Shown here piece by piece: positions 41,190-50,457 of a stretch of DNA of 64,000 nucleotides (within the stretch, counting starts at the first letter, position 1; each line of letters opens with the position of its first letter). The notes beneath the pieces are model-generated. The model ran no database searches. It was not told where the DNA came from and saw only the letters and a list, made by a program, of their open reading frames with translations. The stretch lies in contig CALUQG010000001.1 of assembly GCA_944322855.1 (NCBI GenBank), forward strand, positions 1-64,000, in the 5' to 3' direction. Made by a program: the position numbers and the translations under genes. Origin of the DNA: Candidatus Gastranaerophilales bacterium (lineage in GTDB: Bacteria > Cyanobacteriota > Vampirovibrionia > Gastranaerophilales > Gastranaerophilaceae).

Positions 41190-41356
41190 TTGAGATTACT
41201 CTTGTTTTGTTTGGAATTGTAGACCTTATTTTGCAGTTATAAATCTTACCTTTGAGGAGAAGACAAAAAGTAGTGTTATACGCTGTCTTTTTTAACATGA
41301 TATGTCGTAAAACACCTAAGTCAATAACTTTATTGAAGTTTATTAGTCATTTTAAA

Positions 41357-41388
41357 ACCTTAAATTGCACATTTAAGGTCTATATACT
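41357..41388 (+). promoter_or_regulatory. Dyad operator and -10 box before the XRE regulator
   Basis: ACCTTAAA (41357-41364), seven bases, TTTAAGGT (41372-41379), immediately followed by TATACT (41383-41388) and the strong ribosome site AAGGAGG. Position suits autorepression by the encoded HTH protein. Confidence 0.6.
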
Positions 41389-41404
41389 AAAAGGAGGTAA
41401 AGCT

Positions 41405-42070
41405 ATGACGAATTTTAAATCAGGCGTTGGAAGCAACATTAAACTAATAAGAAAACTTAAAAATATAACTCAGGAAGAACTTGCAGAAATTATAGGTATC
41501 CACCCGAGACAATTGTCAAAGATAGAAACCGGTGATCATTTTCCTTCATGTAAAACTCTTGAGAAACTTTGCGCTGCACTTGATATATCTCCAAAAGAGT
41601 TATTTGATTTTGAATTTTTAATAGAAGATAACGAAGGTGCTCTAACAGGTACGGATGATACTATTGCACTAAAAGTTGATTTGAAAAAAGATAGAAAAAA
41701 TGACAATATTGTTCAGCTTCGTCCGAATTTGCAAAAAGAAAAACTTCCGCAAAACAGTTCTGACGAGAGTATGGCTAAAACGGCTAAGCTTATTAATAAA
41801 CCTGTATTTGTTGAATATTTTGAAAAGAATAAAACATCAAAAATTGTGGTCTTTTATCCCGACGGAAGAGAAAAGGTCATTAAATCCAGTATTGATGTCG
41901 AAGCAAAGCAAAATATGATTTATATGATGAAAGAGTTTAAGAAAATTTCCAAAGATACAAATGCAGTGGATTTTGTAAAATGTGCACTATCTTCTCTTCA
42001 CAGCGATGATGATTTGCGTAAGCTTGCAAGTATTGTGTACGGAATGAAACTTGCCAGAGGTATTGAATAA
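41405..42070 (+). CDS. XRE-family transcriptional regulator
   Basis: 221 residues from the ATG behind AAGGAGGTAA; the reading back to 41252 runs through the operator and is not coding. N-terminal HTH_3 domain at ~5-65 (IGSN-type start VGSNIKLIRKLKNITQEELA, IIGIHPRQLSKIETGDHFPS). The C-terminal half (from about 100) is basic with NKPVFVEYFEKNKTSKIVVF and a helical end, no known ligand domain. Possibly autoregulated through the dyad upstream. No phage genes nearby, so not a prophage repressor on present evidence. Confidence 0.87.
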   Translation: MTNFKSGVGSNIKLIRKLKNITQEELAEIIGIHPRQLSKIETGDHFPSCKTLEKLCAALDISPKELFDFEFLIEDNEGALTGTDDTIALKVDLKKDRKNDNIVQLRPNLQKEKLPQNSSDESMAKTAKLINKPVFVEYFEKNKTSKIVVFYPDGREKVIKSSIDVEAKQNMIYMMKEFKKISKDTNAVDFVKCALSSLHSDDDLRKLASIVYGMKLARGIE

Positions 42071-42090
42071 AAGTTCTTAAATAAAAAACT

Positions 42091-42125
42091 AAAAAACGCA
42101 TTAGAGATTTCTAATGCGTTTTTGT
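42091..42125. terminator. Bidirectional terminator, XRE gene/glucokinase
   Basis: AAAAACGCATTAGA, loop GATT, TCTAATGCGTTTTT, between convergent genes. Confidence 0.95.
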
Positions 42126-42146
42126 AATAATAAAATATTAAATTAT

Positions 42147-43106
42147 TTAGTTATCAATCAAAAGACTTGCACCAATCAAGCCTGCAGTATTACCGAGCTG
42201 GGCCGGAACAACTTCCACCGCTTCACCCTGAATAGGCATTGCACGATGTTTGAGAGTGGCTTTTAATGGTTCAAACAGGATGTCACCGGCTTCAGCAACT
42301 CCGCCGCCTATAACAATTCTTTCAGGATTTAGCAGATTAACAACGCTAGATAATCCAATGCCGAGATATTCGCCCATTCTTTCAAAAATCTTTTTGGCAA
42401 CGACATCGCCTTCCTGTGCTGCCTGACAAACTATTGCAGGAGTAATTGCAGAGGTTGAACCTGCAATTTCTCTGAATTTTGCACTTTTTCCGCCTTTTAC
42501 ATATTCCTTTGCCATTGCAACGATAGACGGGCCGGAGACATAAGCTTCAAAACAGCCTGTATCACCGCATCCACAGAGCAATCCGTTGTGCATTTCCATC
42601 TTTATGTGACCAATTTCTCCTGCCGCATTGCTTGCACCTCTAACCAGCTTTCCGTTGATGACGATACCTGAGCCGATGCCTGTACCTACAGTGATGCATA
42701 TAAGGTTTTTACATCCAGCACCTGCACCGTAATTTAGTTCAGCCAGCGCCATGCAGCGTACATCGTTGTCTACTTTGACAGGAACATTAAATTCTTTTTG
42801 CATAATCTCAGCAATAGGAACATCTATCCAACCGGGAATATTCGGTAGAATGCGGACAACTCCTTTATCACAGTCAATTTGACCGGGAAATCCAAAACCT
42901 ATACCTTCAATGTCACCGGTTGTGATTTTTGCTTCTGCCATTAAATCTTTTATACACTGTGTGATATTCCCTATTGTGTATTCATATCCCATTTCTGCAC
43001 GTGTTGGTACTGTTTTGGGGTGTTTAATTTCACCTTTTTTATCGACAAGTGCAATTTTTACGTTGGTTCCGCCTATATCAACACCGATTCTGTATTTTTC
43101 AAACAT
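42147..43106 (-). CDS. glcK: ROK-family glucokinase
   Basis: 319 residues. ATP-binding RIGVDIGGTNVKIALVD, IGFGFPGQIDCDKG, sugar site VDNDVRCMALAELNYGAG (catalytic Asp), TVGTGIGSGIVINGK, GEIGHIKM and zinc-type GLLCGCGDTGCFEAYVSG, with GGGVAEAGD near the end. No HTH domain, so an enzyme not a ROK repressor. Phosphorylates glucose (or another hexose) at the start of glycolysis. Confidence 0.92.
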   Translation of the reverse strand: MFEKYRIGVDIGGTNVKIALVDKKGEIKHPKTVPTRAEMGYEYTIGNITQCIKDLMAEAKITTGDIEGIGFGFPGQIDCDKGVVRILPNIPGWIDVPIAEIMQKEFNVPVKVDNDVRCMALAELNYGAGAGCKNLICITVGTGIGSGIVINGKLVRGASNAAGEIGHIKMEMHNGLLCGCGDTGCFEAYVSGPSIVAMAKEYVKGGKSAKFREIAGSTSAITPAIVCQAAQEGDVVAKKIFERMGEYLGIGLSSVVNLLNPERIVIGGGVAEAGDILFEPLKATLKHRAMPIQGEAVEVVPAQLGNTAGLIGASLLIDN

Positions 43107-43476
43107 TTTCTTAATCCCCGTCTAGTTCTTTTATATCCAAACCTATGCATTTCAGTTCTGCCCGGTTGTATAAACTATAATATCACGAGCAAAAAAAATC
43201 ATATAGATGTTCATTTTATTTAGTACAAAACACCTAATTCAAACAGATGATTTTTTATAAATAAATTTATAAAAAAATCATCCCAAAACCCTTCAGGGAT
43301 AAGTACTTTTAAAGAACTATGAATAATTGTAATTATTACACTAAATAGCCTGACCGGGTAATTGTGAGCACAGGTATCTGTCATAGAATGAGTACATCGA
43401 CTACAAACATAGAAGTTTCCGGAAACTTTACCTTACATTATCCTTATTTACAATTTAAAAATTTAGGAGCGCAGTT
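43107..43476. other. Divergent gene-free region with long hairpin
   Basis: 370 bases between glcK and an orphan gene. It contains AAAACACCTAATTCAA (43227-43242), 15/16 identical to 41309-41324 upstream of the XRE gene, and a long AT-rich hairpin (43246-43282). No ORF or known RNA seen. TAGGAG precedes the gene at 43,477. Confidence 0.65.
43246..43282. repeat. Long AT-rich inverted repeat
   Basis: GATGATTTTTTATAAA (43246-43261), TAAA, then its reverse complement with one extra A (43266-43282). Too AT-rich and misplaced for a terminator of glcK, which starts 140 bases away on the other strand; possibly an operator or extruding hairpin. Confidence 0.7.
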
Positions 43477-43770
43477 ATGTCAGAAGAAACTGTTACAATC
43501 AAAGTGTCAGATTTTATGAACTTTCCACCGACATTTGGAACTACTTTTGAGGAGATTTACTATTCATCAGCAAAGAGGAACTGTTTATATGATCTTATAG
43601 ACAAAATTAAAAATTTTAAGCAGGGATTTAAAATGCCAAAATATATGTTTTTAAAAGAAACATTGAACAGAATAAATTCTTTGTGTAGACCTGAAGAAGT
43701 ATTTGTTTTAAGCGGTAATCCTCATAATAAACATGTTTGTGATATTGCAAAAAATTTGTTTATGAAATGA
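43477..43770 (+). CDS. Small uncharacterised protein
   Basis: 97 residues, soluble, two-part: an N-terminal segment with MNFPPTFGTTFEEIYYSSA and a basic helical C-terminal part (KQGFKMPKYMFLKETLNRIN) with three Cys. TAGGAG precedes the ATG and a terminator follows, so it is a monocistronic gene. No domain recognised. Confidence 0.7.
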   Translation: MSEETVTIKVSDFMNFPPTFGTTFEEIYYSSAKRNCLYDLIDKIKNFKQGFKMPKYMFLKETLNRINSLCRPEEVFVLSGNPHNKHVCDIAKNLFMK

Positions 43771-43771
43771 T

Positions 43772-43806
43772 AAAAAGCCTGAGAGATTTCTCTCAGACTT
43801 TTTATT
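43772..43806. terminator. Terminator between converging orphan genes
   Basis: CTGAGAGA with TCTCTCAG inside AAAAAG/CTTTTT, one C-A mismatch, then T run. Confidence 0.88.
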
Positions 43807-43818
43807 TTTTATTTGTAT

Positions 43819-44634
43819 TTAGTATAAATTTGTATTTTTAGTTACAAAATCGACAATATCAAAATCTTTGATTTTATCACCGAGCATTTTTAAAACATCT
43901 GGTAAAACTTTAAGGTTTTCCTGGATTTTTTCTTTCGGAGTATTAGAAGTCAAAAATTTGTTAACATCAATACAAAACTGTTCAGGACGTTTTTCTGTAA
44001 AGGAAACAACATCTTTGAAAAGTGAAGTAATTTTGTCAGGTTTTGTCTGTGGGTTAATCATTACTTTCAGCCAGTTTAGCATATTTTCTTGTTTGCTGTA
44101 GTCCATAAGGTAACCGCCGCCAAGAGTTTCTTTTGCAATATCAGGTATAACTTTGGCTGTTTCTTGCATTTGTTTTGCGAGTCCTTTGTCTTTCATAATT
44201 CCGCCGGTCATAGAAGATAACATATATTTTGCGGTTATTGAATCTGTGTTATTAATAATTGCATCAGCGAGTTCCATTGCTTCCGGATTGGTTTTTGATG
44301 CTTCTATCATATCTTCTACAACAGCTTGTCTGTAGCTTACACCTTTGCTGTTTAGTTTAGACATATTAATATTTGTAGGAAGCATTTCACTATGAGTTGA
44401 CAATTCCAGAGTGTCAGCGATTGTACCCATATGTTTCGGGTTAAGTTTTTTTATCTCAGATGCAAACTGTTTTATTTCAGGTATTTTTTCAGCATAATAA
44501 TCAATTGTCTGCGTAATTTCTTCGCTTGTTCTGGTGTCAGGTTTTCTCGATATTGCTCCCATTTCTGAAAAGCCGCCGTTAAACAAACGATTTACAGGCT
44601 TTTTGACTTCTGCCAGTTTTCCCAATAGAGACAT
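43819..44634 (-). CDS. Helical uncharacterised protein
   Basis: 271 residues, almost wholly alpha-helical by composition, with repeated helix pairs of about 40 residues (EEITQTIDYYAEKIPEIKQF, RQAVVEDMIEASKTNPEAME, GLAKQMQETAKVIPDIAKET, PKEKIQENLKVLPDVLKMLG). The pattern recalls a HEAT/TPR-like solenoid but I cannot assign a family. No signal peptide or membrane helix. Single gene, divergent from dedA. No FKG motif. Confidence 0.78.
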   Translation of the reverse strand: MSLLGKLAEVKKPVNRLFNGGFSEMGAISRKPDTRTSEEITQTIDYYAEKIPEIKQFASEIKKLNPKHMGTIADTLELSTHSEMLPTNINMSKLNSKGVSYRQAVVEDMIEASKTNPEAMELADAIINNTDSITAKYMLSSMTGGIMKDKGLAKQMQETAKVIPDIAKETLGGGYLMDYSKQENMLNWLKVMINPQTKPDKITSLFKDVVSFTEKRPEQFCIDVNKFLTSNTPKEKIQENLKVLPDVLKMLGDKIKDFDIVDFVTKNTNLY

Positions 44635-44760
44635 TATTTATTCCTTTCCAATATGTATCGTTACCTGCATAAAACACATAAAAAATAAAAATTGCTAAAT
44701 TCCGATAAATTTTTGTTAGAATTATTAATGATATAATATATTTTTTGAAAGAGGAAGTTT

Positions 44761-45378
44761 ATGCTTGATGCAATACTGGGACATTTAATCAATTTTATTG
44801 AGCATGTAATAACAGCAATGGGGCCTTTGGGTATAAGTCTGTTGATGGCGATTGAATCATGTAATATTCCGTTGCCGAGTGAAGCGATTTTACCGTTTGC
44901 AGGGTATCTTGTCTCAAAAGGAGTTTTTAATTTTCATGTAGCGGCATGGGCAGGAGCTTTCGGTTGTGTAATAGGTTCTATACCGTCGTATTATTTAGGG
45001 TATTTTGGCGGCAGAACATTTGTTGAAAAATACGGAAAGTGGTTTCTTGTAAGTAAAAAGGATCTTGAAGACGCTGACAAATGGGTTGAAAAATACGGGG
45101 ACTGGGCATTTTTTATCTGCAGAATGCTGCCGGTTATAAGAACTTTTATTTCTCTTCCGGCAGGAATACTAAAAGCAAAAAAAAGATTTTTCTTTACTTT
45201 TACTTTTTTAGGCTCTTTAATATGGAGTTATTTTCTTGTATATGTCGGTGTAAAAATGGGTCAAAATATGGAAGCTTTTAAACACATCTGGCACAAGTTT
45301 GATATAGCTATTGTTGTTTTGTGTGTGGTTCTTGGTGCTGCATATTTGTACAAACATTTTAAACATCTTAAAGATTAA
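44761..45378 (+). CDS. DedA-family (VTT) membrane protein
   Basis: 205 residues, several membrane helices. DedA hallmarks: AIESCNIPLPSEAILPFAGY (with the essential acidic residue), GSIPSYYLGYFGGRTFVEKYG and the re-entrant CRMLPVIRTFISLPAGI with conserved Arg. DedA proteins recycle lipid carriers such as undecaprenyl phosphate and help keep the proton motive force. GAGGAAG before the ATG. Its stop overlaps that of the convergent esterase by 3-4 bases. Confidence 0.95.
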   Translation: MLDAILGHLINFIEHVITAMGPLGISLLMAIESCNIPLPSEAILPFAGYLVSKGVFNFHVAAWAGAFGCVIGSIPSYYLGYFGGRTFVEKYGKWFLVSKKDLEDADKWVEKYGDWAFFICRMLPVIRTFISLPAGILKAKKRFFFTFTFLGSLIWSYFLVYVGVKMGQNMEAFKHIWHKFDIAIVVLCVVLGAAYLYKHFKHLKD

Positions 45379-46346
45379 TCGTTATATGAATTTATTATTG
45401 CATCACATGCAATTTGCAGCGCACCTGCCGCCTGTGGTGTGTTCGATAGTGCATTGAGCATCAAAAAGTCATGTATAGTTCCGTTTATTCGAATATTCAA
45501 TACATCTACACCGGCCATATCCAGTTTCCGGGCAAAAGCTTCTCCTTCGTCTCTTAAAACATCATTTTCCGCTGTTATAATCAAAGCCGGAGGTAAATTT
45601 TGAAGGTCTTCTGGTTCTGCTTTTAGTGGTGAGATATAAGCGTCATCTCGCATCTTTTTCTCCGGTGCATAGCTGTCCCAAAACCATTCCATTGCTTTTT
45701 TTGTCAACCATGGCCCGTCTTTAAAATCTTCATAAGATTTTGTATCCATATCAGCATTTGTTACAGGATAAAAAAGACATTGAAAGACAATCTTCGGGCC
45801 TTTCAAATTTTTGGATTTCAATGCTGTGACAGCGGCCATGTTGCCGCCTACGCTGTCTCCTGCGAGTACTATTTTGTCTTTATTTATATTAAATTCTTCA
45901 GGATTATTCCATATGTAATCAAGAACCGCATAAATCTGATTTATTGCCGTAGGATATTGTGCTTCCGGTGAAAGGGTGTATTCAGGGAAAATTACAACAG
46001 AATTTGTTTTTACAGCCAGTTTTTTGATTAAGGTACTGTGCGTTTTTTGGTTTCCAAGAACCCAGCCTCCGCCATGGATATAAACTATAACGGGCAGTTT
46101 TTCTTTATTATTTTCCGGTCTTACGATACAAACGGGAATGCTGTCCGCTGTTTCAGTAAAAATTACGGTTTCTTGCATATCTGCATTTGCATCAGCAGTT
46201 GAATTTTCTTGCAATGTGTTCAAAAATTTGCGTGCATCCTGCGGTGTCATTTCATACAGAGGTTTTGCACTATTTTTTTCCAATGACATTACAAATTCTT
46301 CTGTTTTGTATCCGAGGTTTGGCAATTTTGAATTTGGCAAAGACAT
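45375..46346 (-). CDS. Alpha/beta hydrolase, HSL-type esterase
   Basis: 323 residues. Oxyanion motif YIHGGGWVLGNQ, nucleophile elbow LAGDSVGGNMAAV, acid Asp near ITAENDVLRDEGEAFA and His in GTIHDFLMLNA: the hormone-sensitive-lipase (family IV) arrangement. Cytoplasmic, no signal peptide. Hydrolyses short-chain esters; physiological substrate unknown. Monocistronic. Confidence 0.93.
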   Translation of the reverse strand: MSLPNSKLPNLGYKTEEFVMSLEKNSAKPLYEMTPQDARKFLNTLQENSTADANADMQETVIFTETADSIPVCIVRPENNKEKLPVIVYIHGGGWVLGNQKTHSTLIKKLAVKTNSVVIFPEYTLSPEAQYPTAINQIYAVLDYIWNNPEEFNINKDKIVLAGDSVGGNMAAVTALKSKNLKGPKIVFQCLFYPVTNADMDTKSYEDFKDGPWLTKKAMEWFWDSYAPEKKMRDDAYISPLKAEPEDLQNLPPALIITAENDVLRDEGEAFARKLDMAGVDVLNIRINGTIHDFLMLNALSNTPQAAGALQIACDAIINSYND

Positions 46347-46498
46347 GTTATATTTCCCTTTATAATCTGCAACTTTTTCAAGTTATCAATTTATTATCAA
46401 AATTTCATCGCAAAGAAGTCTAAACTTTGTATTATAATAAAAACTGCAGAGTTTGAGAGATTATTTGAATATAAAAATGACAATTGGACAAAGACGCA

Positions 46499-47197
46499 AT
46501 GAGCAATTTCAAGTTTTTAAACAGAGTTAATGAAAATCTTTTTATAATAGCTAACGAAGCTGAAAAACTTTTCAAGGACGGTTATTTTGAACAATGTATT
46601 GCACAGACAAGAAGGCTGGCGGAAAATCTCTGCCGGGAGGTTATGGGAGAAAGAGCGCAATCCACGGATACGTTTGATGATATGCTTGCGACATTGAAAG
46701 ATACTCCGGCTCAGAATGATTTTGAAAAAGAATTTATAGATGATTTATATTTTTTGAAAAAAGCCGGAAATGAAGCCGTGCATTCTCTTACAGTAAAACA
46801 AGACGGAAATCTTGCGCTTGACTGTCTTCAAAGGGCATTTGAAGCATCAATAAATTATGCTGTATTTAAAAAAGGTGCGGATTCAAATCTTCTTGACAAA
46901 ATGTTTGATGAAAAACTTCTTGCCACAGGACGAAAAGGCAGAAAAAATTCGATAAAAGAAGAGTACGAAAGACTGGAGCAGGAAGAGAATGACAAAAAAC
47001 GCTCTTCTGTAAAAAAGTCATCTTCAAAAAACAAAAGGAACAAAAAACAAAAAGACTTTGATGACTCTGATGAAGATTATGAAAATAATAAATCTTTTTC
47101 AGGTGAAAATGAAAAGCCGCTCTGGAGAGAAATTCTCGAAACTATTGCAGCAGGGCTTATTATAGCTGTTGTTTATTTTCTTATTTTCAACAAATAG
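46499..47197 (+). CDS. DUF4145-like protein with C-terminal membrane anchor
   Basis: 232 residues from the ATG; the upstream TTG at 46484 is possible. N-terminal ~120 residues match the DUF4145/HEPN-like domain also found at the start of some restriction enzymes (YFEQCIAQTRRLAENLCREV, FLKKAGNEAVHSL). Then a highly basic and acidic low-complexity linker (KKSSSKNKRNKKQKDFDD) and one membrane helix at the very end (ILETIAAGLIIAVVYFLIF), so it is tail-anchored. The HEPN catalytic Arg appears as Lys, so nuclease activity is doubtful. Confidence 0.78.
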   Translation: MSNFKFLNRVNENLFIIANEAEKLFKDGYFEQCIAQTRRLAENLCREVMGERAQSTDTFDDMLATLKDTPAQNDFEKEFIDDLYFLKKAGNEAVHSLTVKQDGNLALDCLQRAFEASINYAVFKKGADSNLLDKMFDEKLLATGRKGRKNSIKEEYERLEQEENDKKRSSVKKSSSKNKRNKKQKDFDDSDEDYENNKSFSGENEKPLWREILETIAAGLIIAVVYFLIFNK

Positions 47198-47494
47198 TTA
47201 TACGGTATAATTCAGTGCTCTTTTATTTGCATCAAGCTCGTCTTGCTGGATTTGTGTTCTTTTCTCAGGCGGAATGTTTTCAAGCTTTTTAATTCTTTTT
47301 TCAGTATATTTTTGTTTTAATTTTTCAAACAAATTATCAAGAAAAGATATACCGAATACCGGATCTTTATCAGCACGAAAACCCTCATTCACTTCTGAGA
47401 CTTTTACACTGGCAACAGGAGGAACATTGCTTTGGGTTTTCCAGTTCTGTTCATGTACGGGCATTGTTGATAATAAGCTTGCGTATACCGGCAT
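47198..47494 (-). CDS. Small uncharacterised protein
   Basis: 98 residues. Polar N-terminal half, helical and charged C-terminal half (FLDNLFEKLKQKYTEKRIKK, PPEKRTQIQQDELDANK). AAGGGA lies 6-8 bases before the ATG. Its stop directly follows the stop of the convergent gene. No domain recognised. Divergent from flhA. Confidence 0.65.
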   Translation of the reverse strand: MPVYASLLSTMPVHEQNWKTQSNVPPVASVKVSEVNEGFRADKDPVFGISFLDNLFEKLKQKYTEKRIKKLENIPPEKRTQIQQDELDANKRALNYTV

Positions 47495-47703
47495 TTTGGT
47501 TTCCCTTCACACTTGAAACTTATGTTTTATTATAAAACACGTAAAGCAATTTTTTTGCTATTTAATCCTGAAAATTTAAGTTTGGTAAAGAATTCGATAA
47601 AAAATATAATATAAGCTATTATCTTAATTGGGAAAGAGTAACTATACAAAAACATAACCGGAAAATTCAGGAAATATTGTTTTTGTAGAAAAATATAAAA
47701 AAT

Positions 47704-49806
47704 ATGAATCTTGGTGCATTAAGCAGCTTACTAAAAAATAACGATATAATAATGGCAATCGGTATTGTCATAATTGTCGCAATGATGATTATACCGTTGC
47801 CTCCGATGCTTCTTGACATCCTTTTGACATTGAATATTTCTCTTTCCGTAATCATTCTTCTTGTGTGTTTGTTTATAAAAGAGCCTCTGGAGTATAGCTC
47901 TTTCCCGATTATACTTCTTGTAGCTACGATTTTTCGTCTGGGCTTAAACGTAAGTTCTACAAGATTAATATTGCTGCATGGGGCTGCTGGTGAGGTTATA
48001 AATTCTTTCGGGCAATTTGTTGTCGGGGGGAATTATATAGTAGGTTTTATCATATTTATCCTGCTTGTAGTAATTAACTTTATGGTAATCACAGGCGGTG
48101 CAACGAGAGTTGCAGAAGTTTCAGCAAGGTTCACTTTGGATTCAATGCCTGGAAAACAGCTTTCTATTGATGCGGATTTAAATTCAGGATTAATTAATGA
48201 GGAGCAGGCAAAGGCAAGAAGAAGAAAATTGGAAAGAGAAGCTGATTTCTACGGTACTATGGACGGTGCTTCAAAGTTTGTAAAAGGTGACGCAACGGCC
48301 GGTATTATTATTACTGTTGTAAATATTTTTGCCGGAATTGTCATAGGCCTTTGGCAGTTAAAAATGGATATTATGACAGCCCTGAGCACATTCACGATTT
48401 TGACTGTCGGTGATGGCCTTGTTTCACAGCTTCCGGCATTGCTGATATCTTTCTCAACCGGTTTGATTGTTTCCCGTGCAAGCGGTCAGGATGATTCTTT
48501 GAGTGATGACATTAAAAAAGAAATGTTTTCAAATCCGATTGTTCTTGCCATTGTATCTGTGTTGTTGTTTCTTCTCGGTATGATACCCGGTATGCCGACT
48601 GTGCCGTTTATTGCTGTATCACTAGGTATAGGCTGGCTTGCTTTTAGTAAAAACAAGGCTCAAGAAACTAAAAAAGCAGAAGAAATAAAAGCTCAAGAAG
48701 AAGCGCAAAAGCAGGAAGGCAGTCTTGCAAAAGTCGGAAAAACAAAGAAAAAAGCTACAAGAGAAAGTGTTATGGAACTTTTGAATGTAGAAACAATAGA
48801 AATGGAAATAGGTTACAGACTTGTGCCGCTGCTTGATGTTGAGCAAGGTGGTGATTTGCTTGAAAGAATAGCACAAATAAGACGTCAGACCGCTCTTGAT
48901 TTGGGTATTGTTTTGCCGTCAATAAGAGTCAGAGACAATTTGCAGCTGCCTCCAAACAACTATCAAATAAAACTCAAGGGTGTACCTATTGAATCAGGTG
49001 AAGTTTATCCCGACAGAAATCTTGCTATGAATTCCGGAGGTTCTGACAATGACCTGAGTATTAACGGTATCAGCGCAATAGAACCGGCTTTTGGACTACC
49101 TGCAATATGGGTGGATGACAAGGATAAAGAAATTGCAGAAACATACGGTTACACTGTTGTCAGCCCTTCTGCCGTTATTTCCACTCACTTAACGGAAGTT
49201 ATCAAAAAGAACGCTGCAGAAATAGTTTCGAGAGCTGATATTCAGCAGCTTATTGACAACCTGAAAAAAGAAGTTTCTGAAGAATATGTATCTGATTTGA
49301 TGAAAGATATTACAGTTGCTGAAGTTCAGCAGATTATTTATAATCTTTTGAAAGAAAGAGTTTCTGTACGTGACTTAAAAACTATTCTTGAAGTCTTGAG
49401 TCTTCAATCTCGTGTCAGCAAAAATGCTGATTACCTTACAGAACAGGTCAGACAGGCACTTTCTCGCAGTATTTGCAAACAAAACCTTGCTGATACAGGA
49501 GAACTTCTCGCTGTTACTCTTGCTCCGGAGGTGGAAAATACAATTGCTCAGGGTGTAAGCCCTGATGGTACAAGCTTGACTCTTGATCCTGAGTTTACAA
49601 GAAAGCTTATGGATAATCTTAATTATGAGCTGGAAAAAGCAATTACTTCATCAGGAAATCAGCCTGTTCTTTTATGCTCTTCTCCTATAAGACTTCCTTT
49701 CAGAAGACTCATCGAAAGAACGTATCCACAAATTGCCGTTATGTCGTATAATGAAATCAGCAACAATGTAAAAGCAAAGTCTATCGGAGTTGTGAAAGTT
49801 GTTTAA
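47704..49806 (+). CDS. flhA: Flagellar export gate protein FlhA
   Basis: 700 residues. N-terminal eight-helix membrane domain with the FHIPEP-family signature (RLGLNVSSTRLIL, GATRVAEVSARFTLDSMPGK, SIDADLNSGLINEEQAKARR) and a cytoplasmic four-subdomain C terminus that docks chaperone-substrate complexes (AIWVDDKDKEIAETYGYTVV, LVSR-like helices, QPVLLCSSPIRLPFRRLIER). Forms the nonameric ring of the flagellar type III exporter. Proton-driven export of flagellin at 21 kb depends on it. Heads a contiguous five-gene + strand cluster; no strong ribosome site seen. Confidence 0.97.
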   Translation: MNLGALSSLLKNNDIIMAIGIVIIVAMMIIPLPPMLLDILLTLNISLSVIILLVCLFIKEPLEYSSFPIILLVATIFRLGLNVSSTRLILLHGAAGEVINSFGQFVVGGNYIVGFIIFILLVVINFMVITGGATRVAEVSARFTLDSMPGKQLSIDADLNSGLINEEQAKARRRKLEREADFYGTMDGASKFVKGDATAGIIITVVNIFAGIVIGLWQLKMDIMTALSTFTILTVGDGLVSQLPALLISFSTGLIVSRASGQDDSLSDDIKKEMFSNPIVLAIVSVLLFLLGMIPGMPTVPFIAVSLGIGWLAFSKNKAQETKKAEEIKAQEEAQKQEGSLAKVGKTKKKATRESVMELLNVETIEMEIGYRLVPLLDVEQGGDLLERIAQIRRQTALDLGIVLPSIRVRDNLQLPPNNYQIKLKGVPIESGEVYPDRNLAMNSGGSDNDLSINGISAIEPAFGLPAIWVDDKDKEIAETYGYTVVSPSAVISTHLTEVIKKNAAEIVSRADIQQLIDNLKKEVSEEYVSDLMKDITVAEVQQIIYNLLKERVSVRDLKTILEVLSLQSRVSKNADYLTEQVRQALSRSICKQNLADTGELLAVTLAPEVENTIAQGVSPDGTSLTLDPEFTRKLMDNLNYELEKAITSSGNQPVLLCSSPIRLPFRRLIERTYPQIAVMSYNEISNNVKAKSIGVVKVV

Positions 49807-49840
49807 AAATATGTAAGTTTATTATGAAAGAAATATATTT

Positions 49841-50455
49841 ATGAAAAAACTATTGAAAAAAAATCAGAAAATATACATTATTCCCGAAGATATAAAAGGC
49901 GCATTTTCTACCAAAATTATTAAATCGGCAAAAAATATTTTGGAAATACAAATAACTGCAGATGACATTGCTTTTTACAATCCCGATGACAACATAGAGG
50001 CTTTTTCTGTTGTAAACGAGGGAGTTCTTTATTTTAAACCTAGAGTTGCTGAAGTTGATAAGAAAGAAAATGTTCTCAAAATAGAATTTGATGAAAAAAA
50101 TTGCAATTTGCTTCAAAGAAGAGAATACACAAGAATTGATATCGAAAAAGAATTTACCTTGAAAGATGGTGAAACGGAATATGTTTGCACGATGATGGAT
50201 TTAAGTGCCGGCGGATTAAAAATATTGACAAATGCACCTTTGACAACCGAAAAAGATTACGAAATAGAATTTTCTCTTGAAAGCAATATTCCGATACAGT
50301 GCTTTTTTAAGCCTATCAGAGTTGCAGAGGTCAAAGGTAAGAATAAACCTGCAAAAAATATTGTATCCGGACGATTTATTGCACTCAAAAATATTGATAA
50401 AATAGCTATTGTACAATTCTGTTTTAAAAAACAGATGGAAAATAAAAATAAATAA
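49841..50455 (+). CDS. PilZ-domain c-di-GMP receptor
   Basis: 204 residues with a YcgR-like N-terminal domain and a PilZ domain from about residue 90: RREYTRIDIEKEF (RxxxR) and MMDLSAGGLKILT (DxSxxG), the two c-di-GMP-binding motifs. Placed 35 bases after flhA, so it is likely a flagellar brake that slows or stops the motor when c-di-GMP is high. Confidence 0.9.
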   Translation: MKKLLKKNQKIYIIPEDIKGAFSTKIIKSAKNILEIQITADDIAFYNPDDNIEAFSVVNEGVLYFKPRVAEVDKKENVLKIEFDEKNCNLLQRREYTRIDIEKEFTLKDGETEYVCTMMDLSAGGLKILTNAPLTTEKDYEIEFSLESNIPIQCFFKPIRVAEVKGKNKPAKNIVSGRFIALKNIDKIAIVQFCFKKQMENKNK

Positions 50456-50457
50456 TT

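Noticed and set aside
41405-42070. Prophage repressor
   Set aside because: The HTH gene has no integrase, structural or lysis genes near it, and its neighbours are metabolic.
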